Source: Dechloromonas agitata is5 | GTDB taxonomy: Bacteria > Pseudomonadota > Gammaproteobacteria > Burkholderiales > Rhodocyclaceae | DNA length: 64,000 nt | Direction of reading: 5' to 3' | Assembly (NCBI RefSeq): GCF_000519045.1 | Contig: NZ_KI912532.1 | Coordinates: forward strand, 3,215,867 to 3,279,866 | Part shown: in pieces, positions 19,073 to 27,595 of the stretch | How positions within the stretch are numbered: position 1 is the first letter of the stretch | How the letters are laid out: the number at the start of each line of letters is the position of its first letter | The notes under the pieces: model-generated | The model's input: only the letters and a program-made list of their open reading frames with translations | What the model was told of the DNA's origin: nothing | Database searches by the model: none | Made by a program: the position numbers and the translations under genes

Positions 19073-19726
19073 CTAATTTTCAACCGGCACTTCGCTCCAT
19101 TTATTTAATCGCTTTAAGCGATCTCGAAGTCCAGACAATGGAAACCCCATTCGGTATGCTAAATGAGCGTAATTTAATGCTTTCTCATATTGATTAAGGT
19201 CGAGATATATAAGCCCCATGTTGTAATATAGATTAGCGTTTTCCTCTCCGAGCTCTACAACCTCGTCAAGCAATTTAATCGCTTCAGCTCCACGCTTATT
19301 TTTTGCAAGAAAATTTGCATATATCATCTTGGCCATAGCGTCATCAGAACGAAATCGGTTTGCTCTTTGTAAATAACACTCCACCGAATATTTAGCACCA
19401 ATCGGCTTTATCAGGTGTTGCTTTTCACCAAGGCGAACCATAGCCATTAAAGCCGGATGATGATTAGGAAAAGCACGTAGCGTATAATCTATGTCTGCCC
19501 CAATGGCAGCTGTTTTTCCCCGAGACAAATTAAGCACCTCTGGTGTCAGGTGGGCCCCCTCTACAATACCGAGCTTGTCTTTGTCGGTTCGGTAATCGTA
19601 TGGGCCGTAGGCATTGCTTAATGAGCCACACGAAAAATCACTGACTTCCGCAAGTAGGTATTGCGAGCTCGCTAGTCCCATGGCAAATGCAAACAGTGAC
19701 TTGATTATTTTTTCTCTTAGTTGCAC
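19073..19726 (-). CDS. Secreted tetratricopeptide-repeat protein
   Basis: 217 residues with a signal peptide (KSLFAFAMGLASSQYLLA, cleavage near residue 26). The C-terminal 100 residues contain two to three TPR units (AMAKMIYANFLAKNKRGAEAIKLL, NLYYNMGLIYLDLNQYEKALNYA). The N-terminal mature part has CGSLSNAYGPYDYRTDK, which I do not assign. It should be periplasmic and could scaffold other envelope EPS components. It is AT-richer than the core genes and lies between the flippase and the acyltransferase on the same strand. Confidence 0.7.
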   Translation of the reverse strand: MQLREKIIKSLFAFAMGLASSQYLLAEVSDFSCGSLSNAYGPYDYRTDKDKLGIVEGAHLTPEVLNLSRGKTAAIGADIDYTLRAFPNHHPALMAMVRLGEKQHLIKPIGAKYSVECYLQRANRFRSDDAMAKMIYANFLAKNKRGAEAIKLLDEVVELGEENANLYYNMGLIYLDLNQYEKALNYAHLAYRMGFPLSGLRDRLKRLNKWSEVPVEN

Positions 19727-19748
19727 CTTCCCTACTCCTATCTATCAG

Positions 19749-21221
19749 TTACACGAGCCTTGATTTTATTAACTCAAGTAGATACGACTCAGCTCCGTCT
19801 GGGCTGCCTGAAAGCTTCCAGAACATAAGTACCGATAATGCATAAACAACAGCACCAGCGACCACGAGCATCAAAAACTGTGTGAGATGGCCAAATGATG
19901 TTTGGTTGGATAGAAAAATCAACCCAATCGCCATAAGGCCAGTACTAATTAAGGGGCGCCAAGTGTGCATCAAAATATCCAGCAAGCGGATGGATTTGAC
20001 ATTTTTCAATACCAAGGCAGCGAGTAACAGCATCCCTGCGGCAGTGGTTACGAAACGTATGTTTGCAATCCCCTGCACACCTACTTCCGGGAATGCCAAT
20101 ATCGCCAGCACCGCCAACAGAGCGAGTTGAATCCACGCCAGAACAGCCTGGACCCAAACTTGTCCCAACGCCAAGAGAACGTAACCGCTGCTATGCCCCA
20201 TCGCTGTGCAGATGCTGATTAATGCAAGCGTTTGGACAAGAGGAATTGCCTGCAACCATTGATCGCCCAAGAGCAAGGGCACCGCTTCCTGAGCCACAAG
20301 TGCCAACCCAACACCGGCTGGCAAAGCAAAAAGTGTTTGTATGCCGAGGGCTTTGCAAAAGGCTTGCCTCAGTTGTTCAGTGTCGTGAGAAACCTTGACG
20401 AATAGCGGAAACAAAACCCTCCCCAGCGGTGCCAGCAATTCAGTCGTCGGCATTGAGGAAACCTCATCAGCGAGAGAGTAGGTGCCAACCGTTGCCGCAT
20501 CAGTACGATGGCCGACCAGAAACTTATCCAACTGTGCCAGCCCATAGGAGCCAATATTTCGAACAAGAATCCACTGTGAGAACGACCATAGTTCGCGCAC
20601 CTTCTTGAATGAAAAGTGCGGCCGGTAGTCATGCATCCAGTAACTAAGGACAACACCAACACTCCGCCCAGCCAATGCACCGATCACCATCGCCCAATAC
20701 GACCGCAGAAGGATGGCGGCAACCAAGGTCACGACAAAACCTGCGATTCGCCTGAAAAAGAAAAACCGGAAGTCACGTCCGAATTCCATGTTTTTCTGAA
20801 AGGCGACAATACCGATGTTCTCCCACGCCCCCAGAAGAACAGTGAAAGCCATGACTCGAACCACGTCCAGAACCCTTGGGTCGCGAAAGGACTCGGCTGC
20901 GTAGGGAGCGGCAAACCAGATGAGAGTTGCTACTACCGCCCCCTGAATGATGCCCAAGGTCCAGGCAGTGTCAAAATCCTCTCGTCCGGCATTTCGATTC
21001 TGGATAAGTGCCGAACCAACGCCCAAGGCAAGCAAGGTATCAACCAGGCCGACCACGATGGAGGCCATGGCAATGACGCCAAAATCCGCGGGCACCAGCA
21101 AGCGAGCCAGGATCAGGGTACTGAACAGGCCGATCAGTCGATCTGTCCAACGCATGGCAACCACGATCACTGCGCCCCGCGCCGGAGAGACAGCTTTGGT
21201 GGGATGCTTAGAAATGGGCAT
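19749..21221 (-). CDS. Oligosaccharide flippase (Wzx/MOP superfamily)
   Basis: 490 residues with about 12-14 membrane helices. The N-terminal RLIGLFSTLILARLLVPADFGVIAMA is the hallmark of PST-type flippases, followed by SALIQNRNAGREDFDTAWTLG and LFPLFVKVSHDTEQLRQAF. It should flip the undecaprenyl-linked repeat unit from cytoplasm to periplasm, the step between the glycosyltransferases and the polymerase at 14.8 kb. It is the only flippase in the window, so it is a strong candidate for a required component although it lies in the accessory - strand block. Confidence 0.92.
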   Translation of the reverse strand: MPISKHPTKAVSPARGAVIVVAMRWTDRLIGLFSTLILARLLVPADFGVIAMASIVVGLVDTLLALGVGSALIQNRNAGREDFDTAWTLGIIQGAVVATLIWFAAPYAAESFRDPRVLDVVRVMAFTVLLGAWENIGIVAFQKNMEFGRDFRFFFFRRIAGFVVTLVAAILLRSYWAMVIGALAGRSVGVVLSYWMHDYRPHFSFKKVRELWSFSQWILVRNIGSYGLAQLDKFLVGHRTDAATVGTYSLADEVSSMPTTELLAPLGRVLFPLFVKVSHDTEQLRQAFCKALGIQTLFALPAGVGLALVAQEAVPLLLGDQWLQAIPLVQTLALISICTAMGHSSGYVLLALGQVWVQAVLAWIQLALLAVLAILAFPEVGVQGIANIRFVTTAAGMLLLAALVLKNVKSIRLLDILMHTWRPLISTGLMAIGLIFLSNQTSFGHLTQFLMLVVAGAVVYALSVLMFWKLSGSPDGAESYLLELIKSRLV

Positions 21222-21308
21222 GGGGGCATGCCATTTGGCACCCGACAGGTTTGAGAAAATTCAAAATGACCAAACGCCCAATTAGCGGGTTTCTACACCA
21301 TGCCTTGA

Positions 21309-23021
21309 TCACGACAAAATCGATCTGCGATGGGGCTTTGACTGCAACCATTGGGACAGCATCATCAATATCCAGACCAGTTCGCCATAGTAGCCAGGAT
21401 GTTGCGGGAGATATTCCGTGAGCAAATTGTCGAGGAATTCGGCACGCACAACCCTTGCCCCACGCAAGTAATCCAGCGAATCCAGAGCCAAGTTACGCAG
21501 CCCTGCATGCTCAACCGCCCAAACCCCGAACGGCAAGCCGAAACCATGCTTCTTCTTGGTGATGATCTCGGGCGGCAGGAAATCCTTTAGCGCCTCCTTG
21601 AAGAACCAGCGCAGGGTCAGCCCCTTCAACTTGAGCTCCGGATCAAGGCGAAGTGAAAAATCGACCAATCGGTCATCCAGCAAGGGGAAGCCAACATCGA
21701 TGCCAGCCAGGCGGGTGGCGCCTAACACCTTGGGCAAATCATTGTCGGCCAGGGTGTACTTCCAGTCATACCAAAGCATACGGTTGACCAACGCCTGCCC
21801 ATCACCGGCCTGGTAGGTTTCGCGCTGCTGGCGCAGGGTGTCCTGCGGCTCGACCAGGGCCAGAAACTCCGGCGTCAGCACCTCACTCAGCCCCAGGCGG
21901 CCCAGCAGGTTGTACATCTGCATGCGATCCGGCATCGGCACGCTGGCCTGTTCGACGTAGCTGACCGCCTTCTTGATGCCAGGGATCTTGCCGGGCAGCG
22001 CAGTACCGGTCAGTAAGGGCTCAAGCAGGCCGTGGCGCAGGAAGCCAGGAATCTGTTCATAGGCACCAAAGATCCGCTGCTTGGCATAGCGAGTATTGCC
22101 GCCAAACAGCTCATCCCCGCCATCACCGGCAAGAATCCGGGTAAGGCCCGCCTCTCTCGCCGCCTTGGCGCAGTAGAAAGCGGGAACAACAGAGGAATTG
22201 CCAAATGGCTGATCGTAGGAGGCAGCCACATCGGGAATGCTGCGCACCAGATCTTCTGGCGTTACATAGTATTCATGGTGCTCGGCACCGAAATGACGCG
22301 CGGCAATTCGGGCATATTCCATTTCATCGTAGCCGGCCGCCTCGAAGCCAATTGAAAAGGCCTTGGCAGGTTGCCCGGTTACTTCCCGGAGCAGCCCCGC
22401 TACCGTCGAACTATCAGTGCCACCGCTCAGGAAGCAACCTGTATTGCCTCCCGCTGCGAGATCACGAACGGAGTCGAGCAGAATCTGTCGGAACTCAGCC
22501 TTCAGATCACTAACCGGCGCCCGCCGACGCTCATCGAAATGCGGCTTCCACCACGGGGCAACGGTAAGTTTGCCGTTTTCAAAAAGCGCGTAGTGGCCGG
22601 CCGGCAGGCGGAAGATATCCTTGAAGACCGTTCGCGGTGCCGGAATCATGTGGAAATACAGGTAGTCGTAAAGCGCTTGAGGGTCGAGTTCGGCATCTGG
22701 GCCTGCAAGATCGTCGGCGCGCTCGGCTACTCTAAACACCCCATTCTTGAATTGGTAGCAGAGATTGCGTACTGCGAACCGGTCAACAGCCAGGAAAACC
22801 CGGCCATCCGGCTCAAACAAGGCAACCGCAAAATCACCTAGAACGTATTGAGGAGCTTCCACGCCATACCTGCGAAATGCAGTCTCCCAAGCTGAAAGAT
22901 CGTCCCCGTCCTGTGCAAGGTGCTGTAATTCCTGGCTGGCGAAGTGACATTGACCGCTTTTGGCGACGGAATGGTGAAAAGCTTTATGCTGGGATTCACC
23001 CCTGCTCAATTTAATGTTCAT
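21309..23021 (-). CDS. Asparagine synthetase-like protein lacking the glutaminase cysteine
   Basis: 570 residues. The synthetase half is intact: PP-loop SGGTDSS at 199-205 and GDGGDELFGGNTRY later. The N-terminal class II glutaminase half is shortened by about 60 residues relative to the amidotransferase at 10.4 kb. There is no MCG start, and the segment corresponding to FNGEIYN is missing; alignment resumes at LGDFAVALFEPDGRVFLAVDRFAVRNL. Without Cys2 it cannot release ammonia from glutamine. It may use free ammonia or another amine, as in beta-lactam synthetase- and lasso-cyclase-type homologues. Its start lies 2 bp after the methyltransferase stop, so no missing 5' part is hidden upstream. 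Confidence 0.88.
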   Translation of the reverse strand: MNIKLSRGESQHKAFHHSVAKSGQCHFASQELQHLAQDGDDLSAWETAFRRYGVEAPQYVLGDFAVALFEPDGRVFLAVDRFAVRNLCYQFKNGVFRVAERADDLAGPDAELDPQALYDYLYFHMIPAPRTVFKDIFRLPAGHYALFENGKLTVAPWWKPHFDERRRAPVSDLKAEFRQILLDSVRDLAAGGNTGCFLSGGTDSSTVAGLLREVTGQPAKAFSIGFEAAGYDEMEYARIAARHFGAEHHEYYVTPEDLVRSIPDVAASYDQPFGNSSVVPAFYCAKAAREAGLTRILAGDGGDELFGGNTRYAKQRIFGAYEQIPGFLRHGLLEPLLTGTALPGKIPGIKKAVSYVEQASVPMPDRMQMYNLLGRLGLSEVLTPEFLALVEPQDTLRQQRETYQAGDGQALVNRMLWYDWKYTLADNDLPKVLGATRLAGIDVGFPLLDDRLVDFSLRLDPELKLKGLTLRWFFKEALKDFLPPEIITKKKHGFGLPFGVWAVEHAGLRNLALDSLDYLRGARVVRAEFLDNLLTEYLPQHPGYYGELVWILMMLSQWLQSKPHRRSILS

Positions 23022-23023
23022 GC

Positions 23024-23803
23024 TTAGGTGACCAGTTTTTCGTTACGCATTGGTGGCTTTGAGAAAAGGACGTGTATCCAATTGCCACGAGGTTTCACGA
23101 ATCGTGACTGTAATTTGTTAAGAATGAATGCAAGCCTGGTTGCTAGCCGCTGTGACATAGAGCGTTCGCCAGGCTCTCCAATTGAAGCTCCGCAATACAC
23201 ACAAGGCTCTTCCTGTTCCCAAGTACCAAATGGATTGCCTGCATAGTCTAGAAGGGCAGCCGATAGCCAATTGGTTGAATCTTTACTCGCACCGACAAAG
23301 CTCACCCTTTCCAAAACCAAGGTGCCGAACAAGGCTTTAAGTCGATTTTCGTCAAAGCTATTGACATGCCCCCACGGTGGATTGCTCTTGCCACAGTTCT
23401 GGCAGGTAGTGCGGCCACAGCGCAAATCTTGGCGATAGGGAACTCCAATTACGACCTTATCCTTCGCGACACGGGAAATTTCACTGCATGCTTTAACTAA
23501 CAGGTCTTCTGGAATGTGCTCAAGAACCTCTGCGCAAAGTACAGCATCAAAGTGACTGTCGCCAAAGGGAAGGCTTACAACATTCCCTGCAATTGGCTCA
23601 ATTCCTGGATGCTGAACATCTGGGCTTTCTAGATCCAAAGCAACAACCTTCTCGAATCTCTCTGCCAACTTTTGTGCGAGATAGCAGTCACGAGCGCCAA
23701 TATCGATGGCATTGGTTCCGCTGCTAGGAATCAACAAAAACAGATCGGCGATTCGATGCTGCTCTGCTGGGCTTGCGCGATATTCAGTTAATAAAGATGC
23801 CAT
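23024..23803 (-). CDS. Class I SAM-dependent methyltransferase with zinc-ribbon-like cysteines
   Basis: 259 residues. NAIDIGARDCYLAQKLAERF is motif I and FDAVLCAEVLEHIPEDLL is motif II/post-II of Rossmann methyltransferases. Two Cys pairs (CQNCG around residue 135 and CVYCG around residue 200) may bind zinc. GAAGGG precedes the ATG at a good distance. It is the first gene of a - strand operon continuing into the asparagine synthetase-like gene, driven by the promoter described at 23.9 kb. A role in methylating a sugar or lipid intermediate is inferred from position only. Confidence 0.82.
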   Translation of the reverse strand: MASLLTEYRASPAEQHRIADLFLLIPSSGTNAIDIGARDCYLAQKLAERFEKVVALDLESPDVQHPGIEPIAGNVVSLPFGDSHFDAVLCAEVLEHIPEDLLVKACSEISRVAKDKVVIGVPYRQDLRCGRTTCQNCGKSNPPWGHVNSFDENRLKALFGTLVLERVSFVGASKDSTNWLSAALLDYAGNPFGTWEQEEPCVYCGASIGEPGERSMSQRLATRLAFILNKLQSRFVKPRGNWIHVLFSKPPMRNEKLVT

Positions 23804-23825
23804 ATTAACCCTTCAAGTTTCCATG

Positions 23826-23878
23826 AAACCACTATGACTTATCGCTAAAAAAGAAAAATAAACCACTATAAATTATCG
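23826..23878. repeat. Two 19-bp imperfect direct repeats, 34-bp period
   Basis: Copies at 23826-23844 and 23860-23878 share AAACCACTAT and TTATCG and differ at two positions. They lie downstream of the predicted - strand promoter and upstream of the methyltransferase start, so in its 5' leader. A regulator-binding site is possible. Confidence 0.6.
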
Positions 23879-23891
23879 ATACAACATGGTT

Positions 23892-23921
23892 ATTATATAT
23901 ATTCAGTCTATTAATTTTCAA
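23892..23921 (-). promoter_or_regulatory. Sigma-70-type promoter for the methyltransferase operon
   Basis: On the - strand, TTGAAA (23916-23921) is followed after 18 nt by a perfect TATAAT (23892-23897). The predicted start near 23884 leaves an ~80-nt leader to the methyltransferase ATG at 23803. The 172-bp gap is very AT-rich, which weakens but does not remove the case. Confidence 0.5.
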
Positions 23922-23975
23922 AACATTACCCCGATATTTTTCACCATTTATAGAAATCTGGCTCATATAACATTT

Positions 23976-25184
23976 TTATTGTTGTATCGCCCCAGGATTT
24001 CGAGCCCCACCCTGCAATCTTCTAATAGAGCGGGGATGTTGATACTCAGCCAAAGGGGTCAAACCTATACCACCAGCCACATTAACAGCCATTGCTTTAC
24101 CGATCAGTGCTGAACTTGGCCGAAGGCGATAGTCTTCGCGGAGCACACGCACAAATTCATCAAAGTCAACATTGAAATTATTTTTGTACTCACCGGGACC
24201 AGCTTTATCTAGTGATCCCGAACCAAGCAACAGATTATTCATGGCAAAAACATCCGCCCCCGGCTTAACTCTAAGAAATATGCCGCCCTTTGGCCTCAAG
24301 TCCACAAGCGTGTTATTGACCAGATACAAGCGATTCTCTGGATGGCGATAGCCTTCTACACCAAAGGAAATGATGTGCGGGTTTTCAGTACTTGAACTTT
24401 GCTGGATGATGTTGCCAACCACATAGGCAAGGCCTCCAGCCGGAAACTCCAGTTCGTAACTTGCCCTGCCCCCTGTTTCATCTGTCAGCCGGTTGTAATA
24501 GATGAGATTTTGGGCAGCCCGGCTCTTGAGCAAATGGCCAACACGTGCATGATGAAAATAACTACCCGTCACTTTCAGCATGGCAATGGCGCCAACGTAC
24601 AAATTGTGGCTTTGTCCATCCCCGTGCCCGTTGTTGCCAAATTCACTGTTCTGAATTTCCAGCGTAGATTCAGCATCCCCGCCTGTCAGTATCCCGTTTT
24701 CGTTGTCGAAGAAGCCACAGTCAACAACGCTTAGCCGCCCCTTTTCCAAGCGTATTCCAGCACCGTTTTTGTCTTTGACCTTTGCACCGACAAAATCAAA
24801 CCCCTCGACGGTGAGCTTCCCACCACGTACCACCCAGATTGCCTTCGCCTCTGCGGCAGCTCCGCTAGCAACCAAACGGACACGGCCATTGCGAGCACGA
24901 ATGACTATCTCGTTCTGTTTCCATGTCGCTACATCGGCCACATAGTCGCCAGCCTCAACCTCGATAAGGTCACCATCCTTTGCGACCATTGACGCAGCCG
25001 ACAAGGTCTTTAGTTCTTTGTTCGGGCCGACCTCCAGGCGTTCACCGGCGGCTTGTGCGCAGGCTGCCAAGAGCAGCATTCCTGTTGCCGCCCCCAAAGC
25101 AAACAACCGGCTTTGGGCCTGGCAACGGGTGAAGCGTCCCCCATTGAAAGCCTCTTTGTCATCACTGCGACCAGTCACGAGCAT
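23976..25184 (-). CDS. Exported right-handed parallel beta-helix protein
   Basis: 402 residues. AAAGGAGT sits 6 nt before the ATG, which fixes the start despite a long 28-residue N-region. A hydrophobic segment follows (LFALGAATGMLLLAACAQA). LAAC at 39-42 could be a lipobox, otherwise signal peptidase I would cut after AQA. The mature part repeats short strands such as LTVEGFDFVGAKV, LSVVDCGFFDNENGILTGG and RLYLVNNTLVDLRPKGGIFL, typical of pectate-lyase-like beta-helices. No lyase catalytic set can be assigned. An EPS-binding or -modifying role in the periplasm is inferred from position. Confidence 0.8.
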   Translation of the reverse strand: MLVTGRSDDKEAFNGGRFTRCQAQSRLFALGAATGMLLLAACAQAAGERLEVGPNKELKTLSAASMVAKDGDLIEVEAGDYVADVATWKQNEIVIRARNGRVRLVASGAAAEAKAIWVVRGGKLTVEGFDFVGAKVKDKNGAGIRLEKGRLSVVDCGFFDNENGILTGGDAESTLEIQNSEFGNNGHGDGQSHNLYVGAIAMLKVTGSYFHHARVGHLLKSRAAQNLIYYNRLTDETGGRASYELEFPAGGLAYVVGNIIQQSSSTENPHIISFGVEGYRHPENRLYLVNNTLVDLRPKGGIFLRVKPGADVFAMNNLLLGSGSLDKAGPGEYKNNFNVDFDEFVRVLREDYRLRPSSALIGKAMAVNVAGGIGLTPLAEYQHPRSIRRLQGGARNPGAIQQ

Positions 25185-25243
25185 TTGGCTACTCCTTTTG
25201 TGTTGGCTACGACGTCAATAACAACACGCTAACAAGAAATTGC

Positions 25244-26488
25244 TTATCGCATAAGCGCTAAATCGAATAGCTTGGCCAATTCTGCCGTGCGCCCTTCGCG
25301 CGAGGCGTTGGCAACAGCTTGCCGAACAGGCAGCACAGCCATGCCCTCGCGAATGGCATTCACGAAGAGTGGCAGGATTCGGCAAATATCTTCCGCTGAA
25401 TCGAGGCGGGCAATGTCTGTCGCGCCCGCTGCGCGCAGTGTTGTCGCCGTATCGCCCTGAGGATCGGTCAAGGTCAGGATGGGGCGATTGGCGCGCAGGT
25501 ACTCGTAGATCTTGGCTGGAATCTGTTCGTTGCAGTTGGCTGCCTGCATGACCAACAAGCCATCGGCCGCGAGCATCTCAGCCAGGGCATCACGATAGGG
25601 CACTGGCGGTTGGCAGTCGATGAATTCCGTAACGGCATAGCGAGTGGCCAGGGATTGCAGCAGATCGTCGTGCACCGATGCACGAAAACGGATGACGAGA
25701 GTTCCCGCTTGAATGGTGCCCGCCGCCTTGAGCCGCCCAAGCGCTTCGAAGAGTTGGGTTGGGTCACGCTCGGCAGGATAGACAATGCCGCTATGCAGCA
25801 AGGTGATGGCGCCTGGATTCAGACTTTTGCGCTCCACGTTACTGCTTGCTGCAGCAGCGAAGGTTTCCTCGTCATAGCCGTTTTCAAGCACTCTGACTCG
25901 GTCGCTATCGACGGGGTAGCGTGAAAGGTAGGTACGGGCTGCACCGGGTGTAGTGAAAGTGGAGAAACTTGCCGTATGCAGGGTATGTGCCTCGATCGCC
26001 TTGTAGCGCTGCCAGGTCAATGGATCAGTCGGGTAACCATCCTGCGCCATCGGGTCGCGAAAGTCGGCTATCCACGGCAAGCCACTCTTGCGTTGAAGTT
26101 CGGCACCGATCAGGTGAGCGGTGGCAATCGGGTAAGTCGACCAGATTGCCTGCGGCTTGAATTCGCGAATCATCCGCATGCCGTCGCGCACGGCGGCATA
26201 TTTCCAGCTAACCCAGCGGTCTGGCCGAGCCATGGCGCCCACATAACGGCCAGCAATGGAGAGATGGCGTGCTGTGTCGAGAGCGAAAGCACGACGCACC
26301 ACCGTACCTTCCGGAACATCTGCCAGAAGATCGTCGCTGGTACGTTCATAGGCCCTCGGATCAGCTGACAAAACCAGCGGTTCCCAACCGAATTTGGGCA
26401 AATGCTGGACGAAACGCAGGGTGCGCTGGATGCCACTGCTACCGGCGAGCGGCGGGAAGTGGTAGGCGATCATCAGAACACGTTTCAT
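25244..26488 (-). CDS. Glycosyltransferase family 4
   Basis: 414 residues from the ATG at 26488 (MKRVLMIAYHFPPLAGSSGIQRT), preferred over an in-frame ATG 14 codons upstream because it gives the family's conserved N-terminus. WIADFRDPMAQ and RVRVLENGYDEETF follow, and the C-terminal QIPAKIYEYLRANRPILTL is the donor-binding region of the WbuB/FnlA-neighbour type GT4 enzymes. It is the distal gene of the - strand run that begins at the acyl carrier protein gene. Confidence 0.88.
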   Translation of the reverse strand: MKRVLMIAYHFPPLAGSSGIQRTLRFVQHLPKFGWEPLVLSADPRAYERTSDDLLADVPEGTVVRRAFALDTARHLSIAGRYVGAMARPDRWVSWKYAAVRDGMRMIREFKPQAIWSTYPIATAHLIGAELQRKSGLPWIADFRDPMAQDGYPTDPLTWQRYKAIEAHTLHTASFSTFTTPGAARTYLSRYPVDSDRVRVLENGYDEETFAAAASSNVERKSLNPGAITLLHSGIVYPAERDPTQLFEALGRLKAAGTIQAGTLVIRFRASVHDDLLQSLATRYAVTEFIDCQPPVPYRDALAEMLAADGLLVMQAANCNEQIPAKIYEYLRANRPILTLTDPQGDTATTLRAAGATDIARLDSAEDICRILPLFVNAIREGMAVLPVRQAVANASREGRTAELAKLFDLALMR

Positions 26489-26536
26489 GATTTCTCTACG
26501 AACAGGCGAAGGGCATGTGGGGGGCTTCATTGCCGC

Positions 26537-27595
26537 TCAACTCTCGGCCGGCGCGATGGATGCATGGACCGCCTGGACAGCGGCGCGGCGGGCATGCAGG
26601 GCTTTAAGCCAGGCCCAGCGATAGGCGGTTGCATGATAGATGGTTCGGCTTTGTGATGCCCAACGCGTATGCCACTCCATCACCTTGCCGAAAAATTCAA
26701 TACGTTGAAACTTCTTTTCAGTAAACAAATGTTGAAACTGGTCCTGACGCATGAGCGTGGATGGCGATACTGATTTGTAAGACTCGTCATAGGCAGTTTT
26801 TAGAATAACCAGCACCGTGTCGTCGTGTATGCACAGGTCCATCGCGACAACTTTTTCATCAAACCAGTAGCGATATATGCGAGCACGCCCCTTTGCAGAG
26901 AAGTTCTCAAGCATGGTGCGATAGAAGCGCCCCTGCGCATTTTCCAGTGCGACGGCAGTACCATCGGCCCCTTTCCAGCCTGCACTTTCCAACTTTCCGT
27001 AATCGGCAATTGCGTCGGCCACCAGTTCGGGGGAGGTAATGCATTCAATTCGGGGCTCAATACTTTCGCCCTGCAGTTTATTGCGCTGCTTGCGCGTGTT
27101 CTGTTTCAGGTTTTTGCCACGTGCATCCCAGTAGGCTTCGAAACTGGAGTCAATATCTACCCAGGCTGTAGCGATGTAGTCTTGGGTACGCAGCAATGCG
27201 TTGTCATCCGGCCGTATTTGCAGGGAAGGGTCGATCTGGCTTACCCCGAGCACCAGGTTGAGGCCAGGCAGCTCTCGTAGCAGGCTCCTACTGGCCGAAG
27301 TCAGGTCTACACGGCCATCAGTAATCCATGCACCGAGCGGTAGCTGGGAGGGTTGAAAGGTTTGCCAGCCAGCTTTCCCATCGCGCTGCATTATTGCCGC
27401 GGCATGCAGATGCCCACCATCTTCCAGCAGGCAAAGGCATTCATCACCAGAGCCAAATACATTTAGCAGAGGCTTGAGGAAAATCGATTCGAGAAAGGGG
27501 GTGCCAGGTCTCGCACAAACCAAGGCATCCCAACGGGCTGCATGGTCTGGATATTTTTTAATAGGCAGGATGGACCACTTCACTTCTATTTTCAT
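26537..27595 (-). CDS. FemAB/BioF2-like GNAT acyltransferase, single domain
   Basis: 352 residues from the ATG at 27595, whose ATGA overlaps the stop of the upstream gene. It belongs to the GNAT 'BioF2-like' group: FEAYWDARGKNLKQNTRKQ, LESAGWKGADGTAV and VILKTAYDESYKSVSPSTLM are landmark stretches. These motifs recur almost unchanged in the first half of the upstream 723-residue protein, so the two are recent paralogues. Members are thought to move acyl or aminoacyl groups onto sugars or lipids; the donor here may be the locus-encoded acyl carrier protein (inference). Confidence 0.83.
   Translation of the reverse strand: MKIEVKWSILPIKKYPDHAARWDALVCARPGTPFLESIFLKPLLNVFGSGDECLCLLEDGGHLHAAAIMQRDGKAGWQTFQPSQLPLGAWITDGRVDLTSASRSLLRELPGLNLVLGVSQIDPSLQIRPDDNALLRTQDYIATAWVDIDSSFEAYWDARGKNLKQNTRKQRNKLQGESIEPRIECITSPELVADAIADYGKLESAGWKGADGTAVALENAQGRFYRTMLENFSAKGRARIYRYWFDEKVVAMDLCIHDDTVLVILKTAYDESYKSVSPSTLMRQDQFQHLFTEKKFQRIEFFGKVMEWHTRWASQSRTIYHATAYRWAWLKALHARRAAVQAVHASIAPAES

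Noticed and set aside
21309-23021. Lasso peptide cyclase interpretation of the Cys2-less asparagine synthetase homologue together with the HprK/PqqD cassette
   Set aside because: The two lie more than 24 kb apart, no transglutaminase-like leader protease or short precursor is present, and the homologue sits among EPS genes.
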